A stretch of DNA of 64,000 bases from Clonostachys chloroleuca. Lineage: Eukaryota > Ascomycota > Sordariomycetes > Hypocreales > Bionectriaceae. The stretch lies in the NCBI GenBank assembly GCA_037952775.1, contig JBANAY010000003.1:11656001-11720000 (forward strand), written 5' to 3'. Of this stretch, positions 10,730-21,763 are shown one piece after another; position 1 is the stretch's first letter, and each line of letters begins with the position of its first letter. The position numbers and the translations under genes are program-made. The notes below the pieces were generated by a model. That model had not been told where the DNA came from. It ran no database searches and saw only the letters and a list, made by a program, of their open reading frames with translations.

Positions 10730-11827
10730 TACATCTTTCCAGATGATTCACGAAATCAAGTCAGCTTCTCTCCCTCTTTCACTTGCCACGGGAGCCTTGC
10801 AACTCGCAAGTATCTATCCTTTTACCTTTCGGTGTTACTAGAACCGTTCAATCCGGAAAAGTCTTGCCGTGCGTAAGCTACTGGGGCAATGTTGTCTTGC
10901 TATGGCCACAGATCGGGCCAGAGTATCGAACTTCCCCGGATTGAGGCAATCACCACCGTTTTCAGAAGTTCCCAAACTCCATTCAGAAGCTTTTCTCTCA
11001 GATGCTGAGTTTATATTTGCACTTTTGTCATGCTAATCGTCTCAAATCGCTGTGTAAGGGTGTTGTGCGTCATTGTTCGATTTTCCATCCATAACCAAGA
11101 CCTCGGTGGCAATCGGAGATCGGACCAGCACCGTGAAGGGGAATGCAACCTTGCGCCAATCCTGGAAAATGAATCTGCATCAGTCTCTGTAAAATGATTC
11201 GGCCAGATTTCCAGATGTACGAGGCAGGCTCCGATTTCCACAGGGAAGATCGAGGTTTGTCTCAGACTGACTGGATCCGGAGCTTGCACCTCTTTGTTGA
11301 CATCGCGAAATCCTTTCTCAAGATGCTAGGGAGCTATAGCTAAGAAAGGGCTTGCTTGTGCTTCAGCTCTCGGCTGATAGGCGGAACTGCTATCTGTTTA
11401 TACCCTTGTCTTTGGATCCCAGGAGCAGTCTAGGCCAGATATTTGGGGACACATAGTCTGTGGCACAGACAGCTGGATACACTAACTTCAAAGCTGGCCA
11501 AATCTTGGCTGAGTGTGGTACAGCAGGTAGTGGCCAAGATAGCGCGTATGATGACATCGCGACTGTTGGGAGGGAGGTGTCGTCAGCGGTCACGATGGTT
11601 GGGTGCTGATCCTGGACGAGAGCGAACCTGTGGTGGGGCCCCGAATAGCGTGGGCGCGTTCCTTGCTCAGCGCCAGGCAACGTTTCGGGACAGATCCGCC
11701 CTGCCCTTAGCCCAGTAGCATCCCGAACAGTGTGTCTTGTCGCCTGGGCTGGGCGAGTAACTTGCCTAGATCTATAGTGTTTATCTTTGGGGACGTGGTT
11801 TCTATTTCGATCGTGGGCGCATCAGGC

Positions 11828-11853
11828 ATGAATGAATGAATGAATGAATGAAT
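11828..11853. repeat. AATG tetranucleotide microsatellite
   Basis: About six tandem AATG units, ending in AATT. This is a simple sequence repeat in the eIF3g/CSC1 intergenic region. Confidence 0.85.
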
Positions 11854-12469
11854 TGCTGGGCGGCTAATTCACAATGGAAGCCGTGCAGGCCAATGGACAG
11901 CACCTCCCAGGCTGCAGGGCGCCTGGCATCCTCCGTCGCGGTACCCAGCCAGTGGGTACTATCAGCGAATGTCTGGGACTGGAATGCTGGTTAGCGAGGT
12001 CTTGGCGGCGCCTCGCCAGCCCACCTGCCACTTCCCACCTTGAATCAGCCATCGACAGCAAATCAAACACTCCCCACGCCAGCTGATAAGGTACCTTTGC
12101 GCTCTGTTCCTGCTGAAACGGTACATGCAAGCCGCCTCCTGGGGAGCGTCTCATGATGTCACAGGATGCGCCAATCATTTTAGCCTTAGTCTCGTTTGCT
12201 ACCACAATCACTTTTTCTTGTTAAACATGCCAATGTCTCGCAGGCGAGATTGTCCGGTTTGTTCGATCGTCTGTCTCCCTCTCTTTGTCCACGACATTGT
12301 GTGCCTTCACAGGTGTACATACATCCTTTAATAAAAGAAGGATCTATCTACCCACCGTGGCCATGGCCAGGGTCTCTCCCACCGCACGATATTAAATACC
12401 AATTCCCCGGACAGACAGACAGACACCAAGCTCGATTTAACGCTCAGCTCTCAGAACCTCCTATCCGCC

Positions 12470-15400
12470 ATGGAGGCACTCATAGGAGGCACGCCGAAGC
12501 AAGTCCTTCGCGCGGTCCTCAGCACACCTATAACAGCGTCTCTCCACCAGCGAGCAGACTCCGACTCCGAAGCCAGTAATGCCGCCAAGAAAGACCAAGG
12601 GATTGGTATAGTGAGCTTCCTCACTGCCTTCTTGGTTGCCGTGATCGTTTTTTCAGTCCAGACACTGCTGTTTTTACTATTGCGCAACAAATTAGCCCGC
12701 ATCTTGTAAGGAATTGCACTTGCCCTCATATCCTTGACACATTTGGTGGCCGATACTAACCTTGACATCGCAGTAAACCAAAGACATATCTTGTACCTGA
12801 TCGCGAGCGTACAGAACCGCCCCCTTCTTCGATATTCGGCCTCGGTCGAACACTCTTCAAATTAAGCGATCGAGAAGTCATTCAAAAATGCGGACTTGAT
12901 GCTTACTTCTTCCTCCGCTACCTGAAAACGCTCCTCGTAATCTTCATACCGATATGTGTGGTTGTCATGCCCATCCTAATCCCGCTCAACTACGTGGGTG
13001 GCAAAGGACAGGATATCAACGTTGCTAGCGACGATGCAGCCAGAAACGCAACTGACACGGTTGTTGGCCTAGATACTCTCTCTTGGGGAAATGTCCAGTC
13101 AGTCAATACCGATCGCTATACAGCCCATCTCATCTTGGCCATCCTTGTTATCGTATGGGTTTGTGCCGTGTTTTTCTTTGAGCTCAGGGTCTACATCAAG
13201 GTTCGACAGGACTACCTTACCAGTGCTGAGCACCGACTTCGCGCATCCGCCACTACCGTCCTGGTATCCGAAATCCCGGCCAAATGGTTGAGCGAAGAAG
13301 GTCTCAGGGGTCTCTTTGATGTATTCCCGGGCGGTGTTCGCAATGTTTGGCTCAATCGCGACCTTTCCCTTCTTCTCGAAAAAGTCAACTTGCGCGACAA
13401 GGTCCACAAGAAGCTGGAGCAAGCCGAGACTGATTTAATCAAGGCTGCCAAAAAAGCCCAGCTGAAAATGAAGAAGGCTGAAGATAAAAAGTTCAAGAAG
13501 CTATCGAAACAGGAGAGAGCAGCCCTCGACGCTGAGCAAGATGCTCAGGCTCAGGAGATGGCTAATAGTGGACAAGGTCTTAACGCTGGAGACGATAACC
13601 GAGCTTCTCGTATTGGAGATGATTATTCGGGTCTCCAGGAGAGTACTGCTCAGACCGAGAATGGACAGGCTGCTGGAAAGGGCCTCAAGGTTATCGGTGA
13701 CCCCCTTGCCAAGGTTGGCCACGGGTTGAGAGGTGCCTTCAACAAAACGTCCAAGGATATGAATGACGAGCTAGAAACAACCAATGGCTTTGTCGGGCTT
13801 GGTCTCAGTCGGGATCCTGCGGCAAAATCACGCGTCGAGGAGCTTCAGAATGACCGAGAAAATGGTCCGCGGCCATCCGTCGCGGAGACACTCCGGACTC
13901 AAACACGCACAATTACCCCTGATTCATCCAAGGCCGTCCAAAGCAATGAACCTCAGCGCCCTATTGGGAATACGGTTCGGAAATTGTCAGATTTTGATGA
14001 ACTTTACATGAAAGGTGAAACCAGGTTTTGGCAATTTTGGAAACCACCAACTGGAGGCTATGCCTCCCCGGTACCACAAGGACAAGAGGCTGCGGATTAC
14101 ATGGCTAGCCAAGAAGCCAACAAGAAGACACCTTGGGAGAAGTTCAAATCCTCACTCCCGTTTATGGGTAAAGAGGAGGTGAAGCCAATCAAGTACGAAA
14201 TTGCCCACAATGCGGAAAACATTGAGAGTGAAGGAGACCAACCCTTGTGGCAAAAGTATTTGAAAGAGAAGAACCGACCAACACATCGCCTACCCCTCTT
14301 TGGGGTCCAAGCTCTGCCTGGGCTTCCCCTATTTTCGAAGAAGGTCGACACCATTTATTGGTGCCGCGAGGAACTTGCTCGCCTGAACCTTGAAATTGAG
14401 GAAGACCAGAAATATCCCGAACGCTATCCCCTTATGAGCTCCGCCTTCATTCAGTTCGAACATCAAGTCGCAGCCCACATGGCTTGTCAGAGCACGATGC
14501 ATCATGTCCCTAAGCATATGGCACCCAGAGTCGTGGAAATCTCTCCGCGCGATGTTGTGTGGGACAATATGAATCTTCCTTGGTGGCAAGAATGGGCTCG
14601 AACAGGTGTCGTCGTCATCTGTATAGTTGCCATGGTTCTTCTCTGGGCGATTCCTGTGGCTTTCACGGCGTCTCTGAGCCAGCTCGATGAATTGATTCGT
14701 CAAAACGAATGGCTTAGCTTTCTCAAGGCAAACCCTACTATCACAACTGTGGCTACAGCCGTTGCTGGTGTCCTCCCCGCCATTTTACTTTCGATCTTGC
14801 TGATTCTGGTGCCTATTGTTCTTGACTTCTTTGCCAAGTTCAAAGGGGCAAAAACTGGCTCACAGAAGACCGAATTCGTGCAAGTCTTCTATTTTTTCTT
14901 CCTATTTGTTCAAGTTTTCCTGATTGTGTCTGTGGCATCCTTCTTTGCTACCTCAATCGACAAACTCACGGCAAACATCCAGTCGCTGCAATCTGTCACC
15001 GCAGTTCTTAATCTCCTGGCCACCAACTTACCAAAGGCGGCTAACTACTTCTTTTCCTACATGATTCTACAAGCTTTGTCAACCAGTTCTGGAACTTTAC
15101 TTCAGATTGGAACGCTCTTCGTGTGGTTCATCTTGGCCCGGATTGTCGACAGCACTGCGAGAAACAAATGGAGGAGAAACACCACCCTCAACTCCGTTAA
15201 TTGGGGAACCTTCTTCCCAGTCTATACGAACTTTGCCTGCATTGGCATTATTTACTCCGTGATTGCGCCGTTGATTTCTATCTTTGCTATAATCACTTTT
15301 AGCCTTCTGTGGGTTGCTCACCGTTATAGCATGCTCTATGTCACCCGCTTTGAAAAAGATACCGGCGGTATGCTGTACCCTCGCGCAATTAACCAAACTT

Positions 15401-16239
15401 TCACTGGGGTTTATTTCATGGAGCTCTGCATGGCTGGCCTCTTTTTCATTGTCAAAGACGAAAATGATAGGAATTCGTGTACCCCGCACGGAATCGTCAT
15501 GTTGGTGGTACTGTTCCTCACCATCTTATACCAACTCGCCCTCAACAGATCATTTTCACCGCTTTTCCGCTATTTACCGATTACCTTTGAGGATGAAGCT
15601 GTTTTGCGCGACGAGGCGTTTACGAGAGCCCAGAGACGACGCTTCGGGCTAGATTCCGATTCAAGTTCAGGGGATGAGGAAGACGAGGATGCTACTGATC
15701 AGAAAAGCCCGCGCTCTGAGAAATCCTCTAGCCGGCTTAGATCTCCGGTCATTGGCACTGATGGTGCTATCGAGATGGAAGATATCGGCCGGAAAAAGAG
15801 CTCAAGGCTCCGAAATCCCATGAGACAGGTCGGAAACTGGGCCAAAGGCGGCGGTAATCAGATTCGCAAAATCACAGCTACAGACCGCAAGGCAATAGAA
15901 TATCGACGGAAACAGCGGCAAAAGGATATAGAAGCCCAGCGTGCGATAGGTGATGCATTGTATGGGGGGATGAATGACGAAATCGAAGACCTGACGCCTG
16001 AGGAAAGAGATTCGCTCATTCGCCATGCCTTCAAGCATGCTGCTCTGCGTGCTCGCCGCCCAACAGTGTGGCTGCCCCAAGATGATCTGGGTATCAGTGA
16101 TGATGAAATTCGCAGAACCCAAGCGTTCAGCAGCCATATTTGGATCAGCAATGAGGGAACTGCCTTGGACAGCAAGGTGAGAGTTGTGTACGGGACGAAT
16201 CCCCCAGACTTCTCGGAAATCGATGTGATCATCCTATAG
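12470..16239 (+). CDS. CSC1: CSC1/OSCA-family (RSN1) calcium-permeable channel-like membrane protein
   Basis: Two exons, 12470-12705 and 12774-16239, are joined by a 68-bp intron with an ACTAAC branch site. The product is 1233 residues. The N-terminal region has three membrane segments (around GIVSFLTAFLVAVIVFSVQ, TLLVIFIPICVVVMPIL and LILAILVIVWVCAVFFF). A long cytosolic domain with a lysine-rich coiled coil (KKAQLKMKKAEDKKFKKL) follows. The signature QFEHQVAAHMACQS..VVEISPRDVVWDN precedes the channel core of about seven further segments, and an acidic/basic C-terminal extension ends IDVIIL. The length fits the fungal RSN1 subfamily. CSC1/OSCA proteins are osmosensitive cation channels and RSN1 relatives are linked to salt and sterol phenotypes; which role applies is inferred. 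Some annotations call these DUF221 proteins. Confidence 0.93.
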
Positions 16240-16777
16240 ATATTTTAAGAAGAGTTGGATTGGAAAGAATGGGGCGTTGGGTATGGTGGAGTCAAGGCAC
16301 GGAGGGCAACCTAGAGCCAACCCTAGACACATGTTTTAAGCATCTTATGAGATATTTCTAATGATTAACGAATTACTTTAAGACCTTCGTGTTTACTCCC
16401 TGATGTACCTGCCAAGTATGACGGTTTCCATCTCCATGCAGGCTTGACGCTTCGCTCCTTGAGGAGTAAGACATAGAACAGAGACATCGCAAGATAGAAT
16501 GCACCAAGCTGATATAGCGGATACAAGGTTTGACGGATGAAATATTCTAGTGTATTAATATAAGGAGATCTAATGTCTTTCTAAAAAAAAATTGGCTTTA
16601 AATCCGAGCCGTCTTTCCATATAATCCAAACCCCTAAAGATCCAGGGTCTTATACCCCGTACAACGCCGACGCCATTGCTCATGCTTATGTTTCAGAGTG
16701 TTGCGCACATCTTGATAATACTGTTTTTTGAGAGAAGAAAAAAATTCCAGTTCTTTCCAATTTATCCTGAGGAGGAA
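16240..16777. other. Convergent intergenic region
   Basis: This 538-bp stretch lies between the stop codons of the CSC1-like gene (+) and the alpha/beta hydrolase gene (-). It holds only 3' UTR-type AT-rich sequence, including a run of eight or nine A near 16583. No gene is seen. Confidence 0.7.
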
Positions 16778-18313
16778 TTATAAGTCGGACAGCTGAGCTC
16801 TCCGCTTCCTCTCGGACGCCTTGGTCTCCTCCAGCTCCTTGCGGATGACGTCGTTGAAGTTGTCCGCGTTGTCGAGGTACAGGTGGTGGCCCGCCTTGGG
16901 GACGATGACGACCTTGGCGCTGCCGTTCTCGGCGCGCTTCTCCTCCTCGGTGCCGTTGAGCAGGACGTCGAGCCGGGCTTGCTTGAGCTTCTCCTCGGCG
17001 GCCAGGCCGCCGGCGACGTCCATCCAGTCGTTCTCGCCGTACATGAAGACGACGGGGTAGCCGGTCTCCTTGGCGGGCTGGCCCGCTTCAGGCTGGGAGA
17101 TGGGCTGGCGACCGAGGTGTTGGACTCGGTCGATGATGGGTCGTCGGGCGTAGGCGCCGGGGGCGAGGATGTATCCCAGGGCGTATTCGCCGCTTCCCTT
17201 TTGCTTGAAGATGGAGAAGGAGTAGTCGTGGAGGGCCTGAGCCTCAGTGGGCTCGAGGTGGTTGAATCGGCGGGAGGTCCACCCCGACACGAAGCGAGGG
17301 CCAAGGGGGCCAGTCATGCGGATAATGCTGAAGGGGGAGATGTTTTGGTCCCAGAGCCAGACAAGCCACCCTGGTAGTGGACGTTTTGGCTGAGCTGGCG
17401 GTGTGGAGGTTTGCTTCGCATTGGAAGCAGAGCCTCGGGATGGCTCGGTGACGGCTTGCTGGTCTTGGGTGAACTCCTGCTCCATTGTCGACTCTCCGGG
17501 CTCGGGCATCGCTGCGGTTGTGGCGAAGGGATCCTTAGGGATACCGACGGGCGATGCGAGGATGAGCTTGTTGAGATGGCCGGGGTACTTGAGGGCGTAC
17601 GACACAGCAAGGTATCCGCCCAATGAGTGGCCGAGAAGAGTGAATCGCTGGATCTTCCTCTCCTTTCGCCACTCTTCAAGAGCATCGACGAACCAGTTCT
17701 CGGCCTCGATCACCTGCTCTTCCCTCGTCTTGGCGTTGATCTTGAAAGGTGGTCGCGATGAGTTGCCCATGCCCAGCATATCGAGGGCATACAGCTTATA
17801 TCCTGATACTCGTGAGAGGGGCTCAAAATTCTTGTAGAAGAAACCGAGACCGGCACCGTAGCCATGGAGCATGACCAGGGTTTCCTCGTGCTCCTCGCCT
17901 GCCCGCTCAACAGAGACCTCGTTCAGTGCGCGGTTCTTTCCTGAGAGCTGGACCATGGACCGTTTCCAAATCCTGGTGCCCAGAGGGTATGTTGTCTCGG
18001 TAGCATCGGGGTTGGCAAGACTATCGGCGGCTTCTTTAAGAATAGGCATGAAAGATAAGACATTCCTCTCTGCCATAGAGGGTGTTACGCTGGACCACTG
18101 CGCACAAGCAAGTTAGTATTAAATATTCTTCAAGACACCGAGTAGCGGGATTGGGTCACTCACCCATTGGTAGGCGGCTTCCTTGTAACCCAGAGGGAAG
18201 TATGTGGCCGGCCCCCGCGAGGGCGGCTGCTGCTGCTTGATCTGCTCCGGCGCATGGTCGGAGGGCAGATTCGGCGCCTGGTGGACGCGGACGGAGCCGT
18301 CTGTCGTCGACAT
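16778..18313 (-). CDS. Alpha/beta hydrolase of the CGI-58/ICT1-CLD1 type (lysophospholipid acyltransferase or cardiolipin deacylase)
   Basis: Two exons, 18313-18164 and 18097-16778, with a 66-bp GTGAGT..GCAG intron, give 489 residues. Motifs are the oxyanion strand LVMLHGYGAGLGFF, the nucleophile elbow LLGHSLGGYLA, the acid region VVFMYGENDWMD and the final HHLYLDN, which contains the H-x4-D motif shared by ABHD4/ABHD5 and yeast Ict1/Cld1. Yeast Ict1 acylates lysophosphatidic acid and Cld1 deacylates cardiolipin in mitochondria; the sequence does not decide between them. The Pro/Gln-rich insert at about residues 230-280 is typical of filamentous fungal members. An upstream in-frame ATG at 18427 would add 38 residues (MLLKQQAATAVLHRSRI...) that resemble a mitochondrial presequence. 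The gene is divergent from SPO7. Confidence 0.88.
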
Positions 18314-19521
18314 GATGTTTGGTGGTGGAGGGTGATGATAGAGTTGGCCGGTATTAGACGCTGAAGTGACAAATATAATGCGGGACCGGTGCAAGACTGC
18401 GGTGGCGGCTTGTTGTTTGAGCAGCATCCTGCCAAGCACCACCACAACAGGGACGCCCGGTGCCTTTTAAAGCCCCAGGCACCCAGCCGGAGTACGCAAT
18501 TAACTAGCGGAAAGAATAAGCGAATTCGAAATCCACGGGCAAAGCCACCTGCAGCTGCGTGTGAATCTGCCGGACGTCGGATTTAAGGGACCGGGGTTTG
18601 TATCTTCCCGGATCCCGACCTGAACGAATCGGGGAAACAATCTCAGTGTGGCATGAAATCCAGCGGATTTGGGCGGCGGTCTTAGTGGCTATAGTGGTGG
18701 TATCGATAATTAGCTCCTAAAGGGGAGGGGTACGCGGAGCGGAGATTGGGGGCACTGCCTGCAATCATCGACATCATAGACACTACAGGCGATGAAGCAC
18801 GGAAGCACAGAAAAAAGGAGAGGGGAACGAGGGGAGACGGCCGGGACCAAGGAGAATTATATACACTTCTGACCGGCACAGCAGATGAGTCCTTTACTTT
18901 CTGAGAGGGACTAGGGATTTAATGTTGAGCCTGACCTGGCGGCAAGAATCTCAAACGTGGTGCCTCGCTGGCTGCAATTGGACGCCTGAGCCACCTGACA
19001 GATTGAATCCAAACCACACCGCGTGGTCCAGCCACAGCCATCTGGACACCTGGTAGGCTGGTAGGCTGTCATCCGGCAGCTGGGACTTATCCGTAACACC
19101 GCCTTTCCACTGCGGCCGTGTAGTTGGTGCCTGCCTCCACTATAATGCAGCGTTGTGCCGTGCTATGCTCCACTATTTGGGATTCCTGCCCAGCGCCCGC
19201 TCTAGGTTAGGTGGTCTTAGTTGAGCTACGGAACATGTGAGAAAGGTCAGTCACAAGCCTCGAATTCAAGCCCTGTCCTCAACATCATCATCACCCACAG
19301 TCCACGGTCGGACCCGCCCTGGCGCCCTTTGCGTCCCTTCCATACATCGACCTGTAGCTGGCTACTCTTATAATCGTCCTTATCTTCGCAGCCAGCTATT
19401 CGTCCGTCCCGGGAGTGCATGGCCGTGGGCCACCGCTAAAAGCCTGCTATCCAGGCATCGGGCCATCCGTCAGAGCCCTTTCTTCACCCAAGCTACGCTA
19501 CCATTCCAATCACGACACGCA
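18314..19521. other. Divergent promoter region between the hydrolase gene and SPO7
   Basis: No gene is supported. The first 114 bp can be read as an N-terminal extension of the hydrolase. On the plus strand the SPO7 frame is open back to about 19237 but has no ATG before 19522. A TATA-like element (attatataca) lies near 18855, and a short GGTAGGCT duplication near 19051-19069. Confidence 0.55.
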
Positions 19522-20814
19522 ATGCCCGACCTAGACTCCATCGTCAAGGGAGCTGCTGTCCCAGAGGACAACTCCAATCCAGCCGCCGGAACGAACCCGA
19601 TCCCACCCTTCCCCGGCAAGCAGGGCGACCCGACAAACAATGCGCCCAATTCCCCCTCCATGATCTACCTCAATCTCCTCATCCTGGAGGCTTCGCTCAG
19701 AGCGCAGTACCTTGAGCTGCGCGCCAGGAGACGCCACCATACATTCTTCTTCATGATTCTGGCGGTATGGATCGCCTGGTGGGGGTACCAGCTCTTCTAC
19801 GCCCCCCGAGAGGACGGTGTGGGCGTAGGCGGCTCCATCTACTGGGCCGTGGAGGGTGCGCAGAAGGTCTGCTTCATGGGAGGCATTATAACGGCCATCC
19901 TCGTCTGGGCCGTCGGCATCTGGGAGAGAGGCATCCGCTGGCCGCGCCGGTGGTTCGCCATCTCCAATAGAGGCCTCCGCGGCTTCAATTGCAAGCTGGT
20001 TGTCATCCGCCGCCCCTTATGGGCCGAGGCCTTATCTACGATCGGGTTCTTCCTCACATACGGTCTATTCTCTCACACCGCAAGCTCGTCCTACCGCCCG
20101 GTAGAGCCTTCCCTGCTGAGGGAGGTGGAGAAGGAGCTGCAGCTGTCCAACGACAGTCATCCTACACTTATACTCCCGCACGATGACGAAGAGCGAGGCA
20201 TTCATGAGGAGGACTTGGCACCGGGTGGAGACTACGTCAAATTGCTCTTGCTCGCAAAGCCATTCTCGTCGACCTTCCGTGAAAACTGGGAACTCTACCG
20301 CACTGAATACTGGGAGAAGGAAAACGAGCGTCGTGCCCTCCTGCGTAAGAAGGTCAAGGAGCACGACCGTCGCCTGGCGAAGCAGCAATTCGGGTGGTTC
20401 TGGTGGCTGCCTTGGAGACAGGTCCAACCTCCTCACCACGCTCACAAGACGCATCGCCAACATCCCCACATAGATAAGGATCGAAAACGCCGGAGCAGCA
20501 GCGTCCGCCGCGGGTCCACAAGCTCCTCTCGCAGCCAGACTCCGGGCTTTGAGATGGATGATGGAAGCCTGCTTTCCAGGAAAGGGAGCACCGGCTCTAC
20601 TTCCGCGGCTGAGAAACGCCGCAAGAAGAACGCATCCATATCTCGCCCCAAGCGCCCTACCACCGACTCACGGTCAGTCACCCCCGAGTATCCCACCTCG
20701 CCACTGGCCAAGGAGAGCACTCCGGCCCCGGGCAAGCCAACGGAGGAAGGTGGCCGTGTACTACGAAGCGCGTCATCAAAGATCAAAGGTTCCACTGCGG
20801 CGGTGGACAGGTAA
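19522..20814 (+). CDS. SPO7: Spo7-like regulatory subunit of the Nem1-Spo7 phosphatase
   Basis: Spo7 binds the phosphatase Nem1 at the nuclear envelope and ER. The complex dephosphorylates the phosphatidate phosphatase Pah1, which steers lipid flow between membranes and storage fat. The single exon codes for 430 residues. The start is the first ATG in the frame (MPDLDSIVKG). Conserved parts are the YLNLLILEASLRAQYLELR segment, which carries the LLI motif needed for Nem1 binding, two membrane spans (HTFFFMILAVWIAWWGYQLFY and VCFMGGIITAILVWAVGIW) and a third hydrophobic stretch (ALSTIGFFLTYGLFS). The core ends FGWFWWLPW. The tail from about residue 310 is basic, serine-rich and probably disordered. 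The family's transmembrane pair and spacing are intact. Confidence 0.9.
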   Translation: MPDLDSIVKGAAVPEDNSNPAAGTNPIPPFPGKQGDPTNNAPNSPSMIYLNLLILEASLRAQYLELRARRRHHTFFFMILAVWIAWWGYQLFYAPREDGVGVGGSIYWAVEGAQKVCFMGGIITAILVWAVGIWERGIRWPRRWFAISNRGLRGFNCKLVVIRRPLWAEALSTIGFFLTYGLFSHTASSSYRPVEPSLLREVEKELQLSNDSHPTLILPHDDEERGIHEEDLAPGGDYVKLLLLAKPFSSTFRENWELYRTEYWEKENERRALLRKKVKEHDRRLAKQQFGWFWWLPWRQVQPPHHAHKTHRQHPHIDKDRKRRSSSVRRGSTSSSRSQTPGFEMDDGSLLSRKGSTGSTSAAEKRRKKNASISRPKRPTTDSRSVTPEYPTSPLAKESTPAPGKPTEEGGRVLRSASSKIKGSTAAVDR

Positions 20815-21763
20815 GGGTGGGTTTCAGGGCGGATTTGTTTGGGCAACGATAAACCGACGTCTTCATGACGGTAGCGTAGTCATACATTGATCAGTAATGT
20901 ACATCAAAACATGATACAATTAGATCCTATGTGCTCTATTTACCTCGGCAAGCCTTGAATTCAAACCTCGCATGTGCCCAGACGATGCGTAATGTCAAAC
21001 AAACCCTGCTGCGCACGAAAACTCAATGCATATCGACGTTATCCACTATTCCAAACGGCCCACGGTGCACGGTTTCGAAGATACGATCCTCCTGGCTTGC
21101 GCAAGGACCAGTTCGATCTGCCAAGGGTATCAGGAACTGTCATATTGAGATCTGCATACTAGGCAGATGTCTCTCGTTCAACTACCAGGGATAAATAATG
21201 GAGATGGGTGACGACAAGCGTGGAACACCAAGGCAGACATTGAGTTTCGATATTGTCAAAGACAATCTCGACTTGATAATAAAGTGCCTTATGTACTTGA
21301 TCCGTCAATTAATGAATACTCAGTCGAAAATTTTATGCATACTGACAGCGACAGTCATAACACGTCACCAGGGGGAAAAAAAGATGAACATCGATAAACC
21401 CATCATATCAAAGCTAGCAGAAGATGTGTGTCTAACAGAAAAGATCGGGTGTCTAAATCCAAGGAGAATCATAAGGGAAATGGAAACCATTGATTTCATA
21501 GGTATCTTTGTTTCATCAAAAAGATATGTGTCAGTACAAAAATGCTACCCTTCTCACCATCCATCCGTGGATACATCTGATACACGTTCCCCATTTCCAT
21601 CGTTGGATCAAACAAAGAGAAAATTCCTCTCCAAGACGCCGTAGACCAAGCAAATACGAAAGAAAAAAAAAAGGTCAATATAGACAATCAAAAGTTTTTG
21701 TTCGGTGGCGGGGATATTCATGTGTCGCGCCCCCCTTTAATGATGATATAACCGTCAGGTAGC
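20815..21763. other. Convergent intergenic region
   Basis: This 949-bp stretch lies between the stop codons of SPO7 (+) and the GT31-like gene (-). It has small open frames without recognisable content and an A-rich run near 21661-21672. It is probably 3' UTR sequence; nothing else is seen. Confidence 0.6.

Larger units (their letters stand above)
10501..12469. other. Divergent intergenic region between eIF3g and CSC1
   Basis: No gene is supported across about 2 kb. Open frames at 11390-11718 and 11864-12211 overlap on opposite strands and carry no recognisable domain. The region holds a TCACGTGA site near eIF3g, an AATG repeat at 11828-11853 and a CAGA run at about 12412-12425 just upstream of the CSC1 start. 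It must carry the promoters of both flanking genes. Confidence 0.55.
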
